Shown piece by piece: positions 51,111 to 60,147 of a stretch of DNA of 64,000 nt. The translations under genes and the position numbers were made by a program. The stretch is from contig NZ_JAJSLX010000002.1 in the NCBI RefSeq assembly GCF_021290925.1, positions 1-64,000 on the forward strand. Reading direction: 5' to 3'. The DNA is from Sessilibacter corallicola. Its GTDB lineage: Bacteria > Pseudomonadota > Gammaproteobacteria > Pseudomonadales > Cellvibrionaceae. How positions within the stretch are numbered: the first letter of the stretch is position 1; every line of letters begins with the position of its first letter. The notes below the pieces were generated by a model. That model saw only the letters and a program-made list of their open reading frames with translations, was not told the DNA's origin and did not search any database.

Positions 51111-51413
51111 TTAAATAACTGAGTTAAATCCTTCGAATTGCGGCGGGCCTAAATAAAGTGATTTATTAGAGCCTGCGTTGGCGTGGGCTTTTCTGAAGGC
51201 TTCGGACTTGGTCCAATTGATAAAATCTGATTCGTTTTCCCAAACCGTGTGTGAAGAGAACAACGTGTATTCTTCGTTGGTTGGTCCCTGTAGTAAGTGG
51301 AATTCTTTAAAGCCTGGCACTTCGTCAAGAAAGGTATCTCTGCTTTTCCAGACATTGATAAATTCATCTTCTTGCCCGAGTGCGATTTTAAATCGATTCA
51401 TAGCGATATACAT
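51111..51413 (-). CDS. ABM-domain protein, HmoA/IsdG-like
   Basis: A 100-aa antibiotic-biosynthesis-monooxygenase-fold protein. The pattern MYIAMNRFKIALGQEDEFIN, VPGFKEFHLLQG, FSSHTVWENESDF, SEAFRKAHA matches heme-degrading monooxygenases of the HmoA/IsdG group, which work as dimers. The His in KAHA is the likely heme ligand. Alternative roles are known for this fold. It is a single gene, convergent with the polysaccharide arm and unrelated to it by function. Confidence 0.75.
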   Translation of the reverse strand: MYIAMNRFKIALGQEDEFINVWKSRDTFLDEVPGFKEFHLLQGPTNEEYTLFSSHTVWENESDFINWTKSEAFRKAHANAGSNKSLYLGPPQFEGFNSVI

Positions 51414-52078
51414 AAAATAGGCCCTTTTGTTGGGGGTAGGTGTGAGCTGTATTCATGCTTATAAGGGGCAGATCAGCCCAGGTAATCGGTCAGTATTACT
51501 AAAAACTAATACGTCTCTATTCGTAATTATTTTGATGTGTTCCCGGAATTCGGAAAGTTTGCTGTAAGTGTATGCTAACTTTTGGCATTATTTGGTCGCA
51601 ATAGATTAAACCTGTCAGGATTTTATAGATCTGACATGATTTACACCACTATTGCGCATATAATCCGCTGCTGCTTTCTCTGAGGACAGCTGAATTCAAT
51701 CGACAAACCTTATGATTTTAGGTGTGTTCAGGTTTTGAATGGTAGGTTTCCTCGAATGGATCAATTGCCAATGTTCTTTGTTTGGTTTTTGATCAGGTAG
51801 AATGACCAATGAATTAAGTGGTGTATGGATTGTCGCAGTAACAACATACGCACGAGTACAAAAAAGAATAGCTGATTGGCTACCGCACAGGTAACCGGTA
51901 GTTTGCCCTGGTTTGGTGGCAATCTGTTGTTCGTGAGATGAGAGCTTGGACATTACCGTTTCAGAGGTAGCACTCGACTCGTGTATTCATTAACTGGTCA
52001 ATAATGGTGGCGAATCTTGTGTTCCAACGCGAATATGGCTCGCCATCTGTACGATATTTTTATTTAAGTTAAAAAGTA
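51414..52078. other. Spacer with an inverted repeat, no gene
   Basis: 665 nt without a supported ORF. TGTCAG-N12-CTGACA (51613-51636) is a candidate regulator site, and TATAAT lies 15 nt further on (from 51652). The distance to the ATP-grasp start is over 400 nt, so a long leader would be implied. Confidence 0.4.
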
Positions 52079-53266
52079 ATGAGCGCAAAAACCCAAGAAG
52101 GTTTTCCTGATGTCGATAACTCAGGAATAGAACAACCTAGTGAATCTATGAAAACCGCAAGCCGTTCTGATTCGTTCGTATCCCCTGGAATGCCGCCGCT
52201 GACGTATTCCAAGAAAAGAATTTCTATGTTTGAGTTTTGGCCGACATGGGTTATGTACTTGCCCGTCGTTCTCCAGTGGCTTCTCTTAAGCATAAGACAC
52301 CGTTCATTGACGCTGCCTTTAGTCGCGAATCCAAAACTAGAGCTTTCCGGCATGGTCGGCGTTCCTAAAAGCGAACTTCTGGCCCAGGCCAGTGGCCACT
52401 GTGCGGAAGCTACCTTAACGTGGTTTGTGCACACCATTAACGACAAGGCACTAGAAACCCAGGTTGAAATCATTAAATCAACCATGGAAGAGTACGACCT
52501 TTCTTTCCCTGTGGTTTGTAAGCCTGATATTGGCTGTCGTGGTTCAGGTGTTAAATTAGTTAAAAATGAAGAACAACTGTTACGTTATCTTCGCGCGTAC
52601 CCAGCGGGTTCTGGTGTGATGGTGCAACGCCTAGCCAGCCATGAAGCTGAGGCGGGTGTGTTTTTTGTTCGTGAGCCTAACGAAAAAGCCGGTAAAATTA
52701 TTTCTTTGGCATTGAAATACATGCCCTACGTGGTTGGTAATGGCAAAGATACGTTGGCTAAATTGATAGAAAACGATGAGCGAGCAAGCCAATTACAACA
52801 TTTGTATCTTGAAAGACACAAAGACCGACTCGAAGATGTGATCCCTGAAAACGAGCCTTATCGTCTTGTTTTTTCGGCTAGCCATTGTCGTGGTGCGGTA
52901 TTTAAAGACGCGAATAAATACATCACGGAAGCGTTAACCGCTCGCATTAATGAAATTATGTCGGATTTGCCAGAATTCTATTACGGCCGATTAGACATTA
53001 AATTCCCGTCTATTGAAGAACTCCAAGCGGGTCGCGGCATTGAAATTGTTGAGATTAATACCGCCAGCTCTGAATCGCTGCATATTTGGGACAGCGACAC
53101 GCCTCTTTCTACGGCGGTGGGTTCGTTGCTGTATCAATACAAAACACTGTTTACGTTGGGCAGCCAAAATCGCAAACGCGGTTTTAAAACACCCGGCGTT
53201 TTGCAATTTTATCGCCACTGGCAGAAGGAGCGGCGCTTAAAAGAGTTTTACCCAGAAACTGATTGA
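52079..53266 (+). CDS. ATP-grasp ligase
   Basis: A 395-aa protein. A hydrophobic N-terminal motif (FEFWPTWVMYLPVVLQWLLL, then NPKLELSGMVGVPKSELL) precedes an ATP-grasp core with FPVVCKPDIGCRGSGVKLV near residues 141-159 and the metal/ATP-binding end YYGRLDIKFPS...IEIVEINTAS. ATP-grasp enzymes join a carboxylate to an amine, thiol or similar group. The substrate is unknown. The next gene encodes a fused aminolipid-type acyltransferase, which suggests lipid or envelope chemistry. The first 45 residues are polar and may be partly untranslated if a later Met is the real start. Confidence 0.78.
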   Translation: MSAKTQEGFPDVDNSGIEQPSESMKTASRSDSFVSPGMPPLTYSKKRISMFEFWPTWVMYLPVVLQWLLLSIRHRSLTLPLVANPKLELSGMVGVPKSELLAQASGHCAEATLTWFVHTINDKALETQVEIIKSTMEEYDLSFPVVCKPDIGCRGSGVKLVKNEEQLLRYLRAYPAGSGVMVQRLASHEAEAGVFFVREPNEKAGKIISLALKYMPYVVGNGKDTLAKLIENDERASQLQHLYLERHKDRLEDVIPENEPYRLVFSASHCRGAVFKDANKYITEALTARINEIMSDLPEFYYGRLDIKFPSIEELQAGRGIEIVEINTASSESLHIWDSDTPLSTAVGSLLYQYKTLFTLGSQNRKRGFKTPGVLQFYRHWQKERRLKEFYPETD

Positions 53267-53497
53267 GTTTTAATCTCTGGTTGAGGCGGGGCGTTAAATT
53301 TAACAAAAAACAATGTTTGCCTTTCCTCGATACTATTGAATTTCATATTAGTAGCTCAAACTTCGCAGTTCTATGTAATTTCTGTGACAAGATTTGATTT
53401 GCTCATGGTTTCGAATGTCGGCTAATGGTATTGTTGCACCCGCTCAAAAACCGGCCGGCATATGGGTGTAAAAAAGTAAGATTCAAAGGTTTGGTGT

Positions 53498-55273
53498 ATG
53501 AAATCCGCGTTTAATCCGTTTCGAGTTCCGCTTAGTAATCCTGTGGCTTCAGGTGCTGTAGAGAGCTTGCTCGGACTTAAAAAGCTTATTCGTTACTATG
53601 ATCAGCGCCCTGAGTCCGCCGACGGCGCTGAGAATTCCGTTAACTTTTTGAATTACACCATGGATGTTCTCGGGTGCGGTTTGAATCCAGTCTACCCTGA
53701 ACATCTAGACGAAATACCGAAAGAAGGGCCAGTTATTTTCGTCGCAAACCATCCTCTTGGTGGTTTGGAAGGTGTTGCGATGACCGAAATGCTGGTAAAA
53801 ATTCGGCCCGACCTAAAAGTACTCACCAATGAAATGCTGACTCGTATTCCAGAGTTGAGCGAGTTGTTTATTGGTGTTGACGTATTATCGAAAAATGCAG
53901 CGGCTGCAAATGCGAAGGGTATTCGTGCAGCGTGCAAGCAGTTGAGCAGTGGTGGTGCACTGTTGATCTATCCTGCGGGGATGGTCTCTGCAATCGACAC
54001 CAAATTACGAAAAATTCGCGATCGCCAATGGGATTCTTTGGTCGGTCGTTTGGCGAAAAAATACAAAGCGACTTGTGTTCCGTTTTTCGTCGATGGTCGA
54101 AACAGTTCCTTGTTCTATCTTGCAGGACTGGTTCACCCTCGTTTGCGCACATTGATGCTGCCTCGTGAATTGTCCAACAAACAAGGTAAACGCTTTGATC
54201 TCATTGTTGGTCAACCTATTGCGCCTAGAGAGCTGGATCATTTGGAATCTGATCAAGCTATCACCGATTATTTGAGAATTGCTACAGATTTGTTACCAAA
54301 CTCAAGCAACCAGACACCGCTTGAGTCGGTCATTATAGAAGGGAAGGACATTATTCAGCCTTCCCAGCAAGACGAGTTGTTAGAAGATTTAGCGAAACTT
54401 GAAGAGTTCAAGTTAATAGATAGCGGCACTTTTTCCGTTTATTGCGCGCCGTATCAGCGCCTTGGAAAAATGATGGACGTCATTGCTCGTTCGCGCGAAG
54501 TCACATTTCGTGCAGCCGGTGAAGGTACGGGTAGAGCAATGGATGTGGACCACTACGATCCACACTATCAACATTTATTTTTATGGGATAACGAAGCTCA
54601 AGCGTTAGTGGGTGGCTATCGAATTGGTTGTGTTGATGAAATTGTTTCTAAACACGGCTTAAAAGGTTTATACAGCCGATCCCATTATCATTACGACGAG
54701 CGTTATTTACAGAGAATTGGTAACGCATTAGAAATGGGGCGCTCTTTCGTCACCCCAGAATACCAACGCCATCCGCGAGCATTAGATTTGTTGTGGAAAG
54801 GTATTGGTGCTTATGTTGCTAAGAATCCTCACTACCACACGTTATTTGGCTGTGTGAGTATTTCAAAAGAGCATTCGATTCTTGCGCGAGCGTTTTTATC
54901 AGACTCAATGATGACCAGCTTTAGAGCTGAGCAAGAATTTTTGATGGATATTCGTCCGGTTGTGCCTTTGAAAGTTAAAGGCAAGTTATGGACGCCGGAG
55001 TCTTTGGCTTCAATATCCAATATTGCGGCAATTAATAAATTGCTAGGGCGCTGCGATCCCGGTAAATCTGTACCAATCTTGCTGCGTCATTATTTGGCTT
55101 TAAATGGGCGATTTGTGTGTTTCTCGGTGAATACCGGATTTAACGATTCCCTGGATGGTTTGATCTTGGTGGATTTGAGAAAGTCGCCAGAGAAGTATAT
55201 TAAGCGTTATCTCGGCAAAGATGGCGCTGAGAAATTTTTGCAACTATGGAACCAACATGAAACAGCTGCTTGA
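53498..55273 (+). CDS. olsF: Fused acyltransferase, OlsF-like aminolipid synthase
   Basis: A 591-aa fusion. The N-terminal half is a PlsC/OlsA-like O-acyltransferase with NHPLGGLEG (near residue 84, HxxxxxE in place of the common HxxxxD) and LLIYPAGMVS. The C-terminal half, from about residue 300, is an OlsB/GNAT-like N-acyltransferase (FRAAGEGTGR, YDPHYQHLFLWDNE, LEMGRSFV). OlsF proteins make ornithine lipids from ornithine and two acyl groups without separate OlsA and OlsB. Such lipids replace phospholipids when phosphate is scarce. The amino acid acylated here cannot be told. The DinB-like gene overlaps its end by 17 nt. Confidence 0.75.
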   Translation: MKSAFNPFRVPLSNPVASGAVESLLGLKKLIRYYDQRPESADGAENSVNFLNYTMDVLGCGLNPVYPEHLDEIPKEGPVIFVANHPLGGLEGVAMTEMLVKIRPDLKVLTNEMLTRIPELSELFIGVDVLSKNAAAANAKGIRAACKQLSSGGALLIYPAGMVSAIDTKLRKIRDRQWDSLVGRLAKKYKATCVPFFVDGRNSSLFYLAGLVHPRLRTLMLPRELSNKQGKRFDLIVGQPIAPRELDHLESDQAITDYLRIATDLLPNSSNQTPLESVIIEGKDIIQPSQQDELLEDLAKLEEFKLIDSGTFSVYCAPYQRLGKMMDVIARSREVTFRAAGEGTGRAMDVDHYDPHYQHLFLWDNEAQALVGGYRIGCVDEIVSKHGLKGLYSRSHYHYDERYLQRIGNALEMGRSFVTPEYQRHPRALDLLWKGIGAYVAKNPHYHTLFGCVSISKEHSILARAFLSDSMMTSFRAEQEFLMDIRPVVPLKVKGKLWTPESLASISNIAAINKLLGRCDPGKSVPILLRHYLALNGRFVCFSVNTGFNDSLDGLILVDLRKSPEKYIKRYLGKDGAEKFLQLWNQHETAA

Positions 55274-55766
55274 AGCAACTATTGAAACCCTAGAGCAACT
55301 TAAGTCTTTGGTCATTGCTTGCCAGGGCGAGTCTTACAATCAAGCTTGTGAGCACTCACTATCTGGAATCGGTCGCCATGTAAGACATATTCTTGATCAT
55401 TTTATTACGTTGCGTGAAGGCATCGAGTCTCGCAAAATTGATTACAACAAACGTTCTCGTGATAGCCGTTTAGAAGTTGAGCCAACATTAGCACTTGAGC
55501 TAATCGATGACTTAATTCATTGGATGACCGCTAACAATTTCGAGAATGAAAGCGTGTTCGTTGAAACAGAAGTCTCTGTTAGCCAAACCCAAAATATGGT
55601 TGTGGCTTCGTCACTAAGTCGTGAATTCTGCTATATCATCAACCACACCGTTCATCACTTGGCTTACGCTAAGCTAGTTGCCGGTCAGTTAGGTATTGAT
55701 ATCGATAAGCAGGTGGGCATTGCACCAAGCACGGCGACCTACTTGAGACAGACTGCCTACGGTTAA
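55257..55766 (+). CDS. DinB-like four-helix protein
   Basis: A 169-aa protein of the DinB/YfiT helical-bundle type. Candidate metal-binding His lie in IGRHVRHILDHF near residues 37-48 and NHTVHHLAYAK near 122-132. The start at 55257 lies inside the end of the acyltransferase gene, so the pair is translationally coupled. DinB-fold proteins are often thiol-dependent transferases, and no substrate is suggested apart from linkage to the acyltransferase. Confidence 0.65.
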   Translation: MKQLLEATIETLEQLKSLVIACQGESYNQACEHSLSGIGRHVRHILDHFITLREGIESRKIDYNKRSRDSRLEVEPTLALELIDDLIHWMTANNFENESVFVETEVSVSQTQNMVVASSLSREFCYIINHTVHHLAYAKLVAGQLGIDIDKQVGIAPSTATYLRQTAYG

Positions 55767-55775
55767 GCACCACTG

Positions 55776-55802
55776 ATTCGCCGGTTTTCTCAATCGGCGA
55801 AT
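55776..55802 (+). terminator. Hairpin after the DinB-like gene
   Basis: ATTCGCCG / CGGCGAAT form an 8-bp stem with an 11-nt loop, 9 nt after the stop. It is followed by TCCTTCCTG rather than a T run, so it would be a weak terminator. Confidence 0.4.
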
Positions 55803-56002
55803 TCCTTCCTGCTGTATACCCCTCAATTTCTTAGTTTTCCGTCTTTAAGCTCCGTTCTTATCGGTGTATTCGTTCGCCACGACTACAATTTGTCGACGTT
55901 GTTCGACGAGATAATTAGGCAGTGGTGCTTATCGATACAATAAAAACTTGTCTCTAGAAATCTGCGAGCTAACATTGACGATTTGCTCTCGCAGGATTCG
56001 CT

Positions 56003-57214
56003 ATGTCGGTCGCTTTACCCTCGATTAAACAACTTCATCAAATACTCCCCGACGAACCTTTATTGATGATGGGAGCCGGACCCGTGCCGATTCCCGAGCC
56101 TGTGGCTGCCGCCAATGGTATTGTTATAAACCACTTGGGCGACACCATGGCGTGTATTGTTGAGCAAGTGAAGCAAATGGGTGCGTATATTTTTCAAACC
56201 CAATCACCTTGGCTATTAGGGGTGGCCGGTCCAGGTTCGGCGGCGATGGAAATGGCGGTGGTGAACTTGGTTTGGCCGGGTACCAAAGTGCTTAATATCT
56301 GCAATGGATTTTTCTCGCAGCGATTATCCGAGATGTCTGAGCGTGCCGGCGGAACCGTCGAGCGATTAGTTGTTGAAGATGGAAGAAGTGCTGATCCTGA
56401 CGACGTCCGCAAAATTATAGAAAAATTTCGCCCCCAGGTTTTAACCTTGGTTCAGGGGGAAACCTCCAATACCACGTTTAACTGTCATCTCCCTGAAATT
56501 GCCAAAATTGCCAAAGAATTTGGCTGTCTCGTGGTTGTCGATGCGGTCTGTACGCTAAGTACAATGCCACTACCGATGGACGAGTGGGGAATTGATGCGG
56601 TTATTACTGGAGGTCAGAAGGGGCTGAGTTCCATACCAGGCGTGTCGTTGGTGGCCTTTTCGGAACCTGCTTGGGAGAGAATCCAGTCTCGCAAAGCGCC
56701 GTGCAACCACTGGACGCTAGATGCAAACTTGGCAACCAACTTTTGGCATCGCGCGTCTTACCATTACACCGCACCGGTTTCGGGTTTATTGGCGTTGCAT
56801 GAAGCGATGAGGCTCGTGTGTGATGAGACCTTGGAAAAACGATTTTTGCGACACAAAGTGTGTTCCGATGCTTTACAAAGTGCGATCGAAAGTCTTGGAT
56901 TGGATCTCTACGTTGAGCCTAAGGCTCGGTTAAATTCCGTCGTTGGTATTTCTTTACCACCGTCACTGTCAGCGCAGCAGGTGTGCGCTCATATCTCTGA
57001 AAATTACCGCGTTGAGATTGCCGGTTCGTTCGGGCCACCCATTGTTCGAATCGGTCAAATGGGCGAACAATGTCGAGTGCATAACTTGTTTCGGGCACTT
57101 CACGCGTTGGGTTCTACGTTTAACGATTTGGGTGTTGCAGTGGATGTTCCTCTGGCAATGGCAGAACTCGAAAATCGAATACAGTCGAGCAAAAAACAGA
57201 CGCCAGATTTGTAA
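56003..57214 (+). CDS. Class V aminotransferase, alanine-glyoxylate type
   Basis: A 403-aa PLP enzyme. GAGPVPIPEPVAAANGIVIN near the start and QGETSNTTFNCHLPEIA fit the alanine-glyoxylate/serine-pyruvate aminotransferase group. VVDAVCTLSTMP supplies the PLP-nitrogen-binding Asp, and TGGQKGLSSIPG contains the Schiff-base Lys206. It converts glyoxylate or hydroxypyruvate-type acids using alanine, serine or a related donor. It stands alone; neighbours give no pathway. Purine-linked (S)-ureidoglycine aminotransferase is an alternative. Confidence 0.85.
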   Translation: MSVALPSIKQLHQILPDEPLLMMGAGPVPIPEPVAAANGIVINHLGDTMACIVEQVKQMGAYIFQTQSPWLLGVAGPGSAAMEMAVVNLVWPGTKVLNICNGFFSQRLSEMSERAGGTVERLVVEDGRSADPDDVRKIIEKFRPQVLTLVQGETSNTTFNCHLPEIAKIAKEFGCLVVVDAVCTLSTMPLPMDEWGIDAVITGGQKGLSSIPGVSLVAFSEPAWERIQSRKAPCNHWTLDANLATNFWHRASYHYTAPVSGLLALHEAMRLVCDETLEKRFLRHKVCSDALQSAIESLGLDLYVEPKARLNSVVGISLPPSLSAQQVCAHISENYRVEIAGSFGPPIVRIGQMGEQCRVHNLFRALHALGSTFNDLGVAVDVPLAMAELENRIQSSKKQTPDL

Positions 57215-57379
57215 AATACCGATTCGTAAGTTCCTAATTTTCGATTTCAATATTTATCGATGCTGCATTGCTCGTTGATACTGGGCTGTCTGGAGTACAG
57301 AGAATCGCCTATATTGAGTCAATAACTTGTCAGTCATCAGCGGTGTGAATGGCGTTCGCGTTATGCAAAAGGATGAAGC

Positions 57380-58981
57380 ATGTTCCAAGTGTTGAGTAGC
57401 TCACGGATTGTTGTATTTTCATTGGCAGGCGTATTTTTAAGTCTGACTGCTTGTGGCGGTGGCGGCGGTTCCAGTTCCAGCGATGCTGTCGCTAGTCTTG
57501 CTGATTTGCAGTTTGAGTCGGGTGTTTTTCCTGATGCCGATAACTTCAAATCTGCGTGTCAAAATCCTCGCAGTGGCGTTAGCTCGGTCACTGGTGTCGC
57601 CTTTGATGATCGTGAAGGCTCGGTGTTAGAAGAAAACTTTTGGCTCCGTTCTTGGACGAATGACACCTACTTTTGGTATGACGAGGTCGTAGATTTAGAC
57701 CCGTCTCTGTTTACCACCCCTCAGTATTTTGACCTCTTAAAAACCAACGAAATTACGCCCTCCGGCAAAGACAAAGATGAGTTTCATTTTTCGGTGCCTA
57801 CCGATGAGTGGGAAGCGTTGTCGCAAACGGGAATTTCGGTGAATTACGGCGTTCAATTTGCGGTTATCTCCGGCACCACACCCAGGGAAATTCGAGTTGC
57901 GTTTACTGAGCCCAATGCTTTTGCTGATCTGGCTAATGTTGAGCGTGGCGATACGATTCTAGCCGTTGATGGCGTTGACGTTAATGACAATACCCAAGCG
58001 GGAATCAATACCCTTAATGCAGGGTTAGCACCGTCAGATATCGGTGAAAGCCACGATTTTGTATTTCGTAAAGTCGACGGCACCATCACATCCGTTACGC
58101 TTACTGCTGGAACGGTTACATTAACGTCGGTCCAGGAAGTGAACACCTTCACCACAGATGCCGGAAATGTCGGTTATTTTCTTTTCAACGATCATATCGC
58201 TACATCAGAAACCGAATTGGTTGACGCTTTCCGTGATTTGGAAAGCCAGGGCGTCGACGATTTGGTGTTGGATTTGAGATACAACGGTGGCGGTTTTTTA
58301 GCTATTGCCAGCCAGGTTGCCTATATGATTGCCGGTTCCGAGGCGACAGAGAGCCAGACTTTCGAGCAGCTAAGGTTTAACGACAAACATCCGAGTATCA
58401 ACCCAGTAACGGGCAGGCTCAATGACCCAGTGCCATTCTTCGATGAGTCTCTCGGGTTTTCGGTTTCTCCTGGGCAACCGCTGCCAACCTTAAATCTAGA
58501 TCGAGTGTTTGTGTTAACCACAAGCAGCACCTGTTCTGCCAGTGAATCAATCATTAACGGCTTGCGAGGTATCGGTGTTGAGGTTGTGCAAATTGGTTCG
58601 ACCTCTTGTGGCAAACCATTTGGTTTTTATGCAACCGATAACTGCGGCACAACGTACTTTAGTGTTCAGTTTCAATCGGTGAACGCCCTAGGGTTTGGTG
58701 ATTACGCCGATGGCTTCGCGCCGCAAGGTTCAACATCGGTTGGTTCGGTCATACTTCCGGGTTGTGTTGTCGAAGATGACTTCAGTGTGGCTTTAGGAAA
58801 TCCAGAAGAAAATATGCTGGCAATGGCCTTGGATTACCAAGTTACCGGCCAGTGCAGTGCAACCTCGGCTCAGTCGCAAAACGCGAAAGCTTCGTCACCC
58901 AATACGGGAGATTCTCAGTTGATTAAAACGATTTGGCAGGAAAATCGCATTATCAGAAACTCTCAATCGTTCGAGTTTTAG
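57380..58981 (+). CDS. Lipoprotein S41 family serine protease with PDZ domain
   Basis: A 533-aa protein with lipobox SLTAC (Cys25) and a Gly/Ser linker, so it is probably anchored to the inner or outer membrane. A PDZ-like part spans roughly residues 150-255 (ANVERGDTILAVDGVDVNDN). The peptidase domain has VDDLVLDLRYNGGG near 290-303, the catalytic Ser386 in TCSASES and Lys412 in SCGKPFGF, which is the Ser/Lys dyad of C-terminal-processing proteases. The Ser-Lys spacing is one residue longer than in Tsp. Substrate unknown; it is followed by a long spacer and the MbnP/MbnH pair. Confidence 0.85.
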   Translation: MFQVLSSSRIVVFSLAGVFLSLTACGGGGGSSSSDAVASLADLQFESGVFPDADNFKSACQNPRSGVSSVTGVAFDDREGSVLEENFWLRSWTNDTYFWYDEVVDLDPSLFTTPQYFDLLKTNEITPSGKDKDEFHFSVPTDEWEALSQTGISVNYGVQFAVISGTTPREIRVAFTEPNAFADLANVERGDTILAVDGVDVNDNTQAGINTLNAGLAPSDIGESHDFVFRKVDGTITSVTLTAGTVTLTSVQEVNTFTTDAGNVGYFLFNDHIATSETELVDAFRDLESQGVDDLVLDLRYNGGGFLAIASQVAYMIAGSEATESQTFEQLRFNDKHPSINPVTGRLNDPVPFFDESLGFSVSPGQPLPTLNLDRVFVLTTSSTCSASESIINGLRGIGVEVVQIGSTSCGKPFGFYATDNCGTTYFSVQFQSVNALGFGDYADGFAPQGSTSVGSVILPGCVVEDDFSVALGNPEENMLAMALDYQVTGQCSATSAQSQNAKASSPNTGDSQLIKTIWQENRIIRNSQSFEF

Positions 58982-59376
58982 TGGAATCATTAACCTGAGG
59001 GCGAGGCTTTCATCTGAAATGATTTTGAAGTCAAATTAAAATATAAACGCGTCACAATAGTGCAACTCGACAATGGAATCGCGAGAAACGCGGTAGATGG
59101 TATGCCTGTTAATAGCTTTGCTATGGTGTGGTTTGGGCAATAACTGCGTTGAAAACAACAGAGGCTGTGCTCTGGTTGTGATTCGCCTGCGACAATTTAC
59201 CTCATCCAAATGCGATATTAATAGTCTAGTCTAATGCTTTATCGCTCTATGTAGATCGGTGTGAATCAAATTAATGGTTCAAAACACCTTCGTCTAAATT
59301 TATTGATCTGATAGCCTGTACTAATTCTGTCTTTTATCGAAATGCTTTCGTCATTTATGCATTTTTAGGTGTAATT
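58982..59376. other. Spacer before the mbnP-like gene
   Basis: 395 nt with no ORF and no terminator that I can support. The promoter of the mbnP-mbnH pair should lie in its last 150 nt; no clear hexamer pair was found. Confidence 0.4.
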
Positions 59377-60141
59377 ATGAATCCAGTAGTGAAAACCAGT
59401 TGTTTGATGGGCCTATTTTTATTGGCCGGTTGTGAAACCGAGCCTAAAAGCTCTTCTGTAGAATTTATGTTGGCTTACAACGGCAAACCAATGACGTGTG
59501 AGCAAACGTTCGAAAAAGAAGGTTTGGAATGGCAACTGCGCGCGTTCCAATTTTACCTTTCAGAAGTTGAAATTGACGGCCAAGCAGCGACATTAAAAAA
59601 TAAATCAGGTGAAGCATCACCGGTGGCAATGCTTGGCACTCGCTGCAGTGGTGAAGGTCGTTGGCAGTTCGATATGGAGCCGATGACAGTTTCTGATTCT
59701 TCTAGCTTCTCGTTTATGCTCGGTGTGCCTTTTGAGGTTAACCACCAAAACCCACTGCAAGCCAGCGAGCCGTTGAATCATTCGGATATGTTCTGGACCT
59801 GGCAAATCGGCCATAAATTTGTCCGCATGGATATTCGTTCTCAAACCGAAGAAAAGAGCAAAAGCTGGGCTTTCCATTTAGGTTCTATCGGCTGTGATTC
59901 CGCGTCTTCAGTGCGTGCTCCAACCGAAGCTTGTGCGCACCCGAACACATTTACAGTAACTCTTGATGACTTCCAGTCTGACAGGCCAGTGTACTTCCAT
60001 GTCGATCGCTTGATTGCCAATTCGAAGATCATTGAGGACGGCAACTGCATGGGTGATCCTGATGACGCTTCTTGTAAGCCGTTGATTCAAGTGTTGTCCG
60101 AAGAACAGTCGAAAAGTCACGTATTCTCACAGACGTTGTAA
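59377..60141 (+). CDS. mbnP: MbnP-like lipoprotein (metallo-mystery pair, four-Cys protein)
   Basis: A 254-aa lipoprotein (lipobox LLAGC, Cys19). It matches the MbnP family: the AYNGKPMTCEQ start, FYLSEVEI, LGTRCSGEGRW, then HSDMFWTWQIGHKFVRMD (135-152) and SIGCDSAS...TEACAHPNTF. In the studied MbnP, a Trp of the MFWxWQ region is converted to kynurenine by the diheme partner MbnH and the protein binds copper; Trp140 or Trp142 is the candidate here. The Cys set 41/90/173/186 fits the four-Cys description. The MbnH-like gene follows after 6 nt. No methanobactin genes are nearby, as with many non-methanotroph pairs. Confidence 0.85.
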   Translation: MNPVVKTSCLMGLFLLAGCETEPKSSSVEFMLAYNGKPMTCEQTFEKEGLEWQLRAFQFYLSEVEIDGQAATLKNKSGEASPVAMLGTRCSGEGRWQFDMEPMTVSDSSSFSFMLGVPFEVNHQNPLQASEPLNHSDMFWTWQIGHKFVRMDIRSQTEEKSKSWAFHLGSIGCDSASSVRAPTEACAHPNTFTVTLDDFQSDRPVYFHVDRLIANSKIIEDGNCMGDPDDASCKPLIQVLSEEQSKSHVFSQTL

Positions 60142-60147
60142 TGGATC

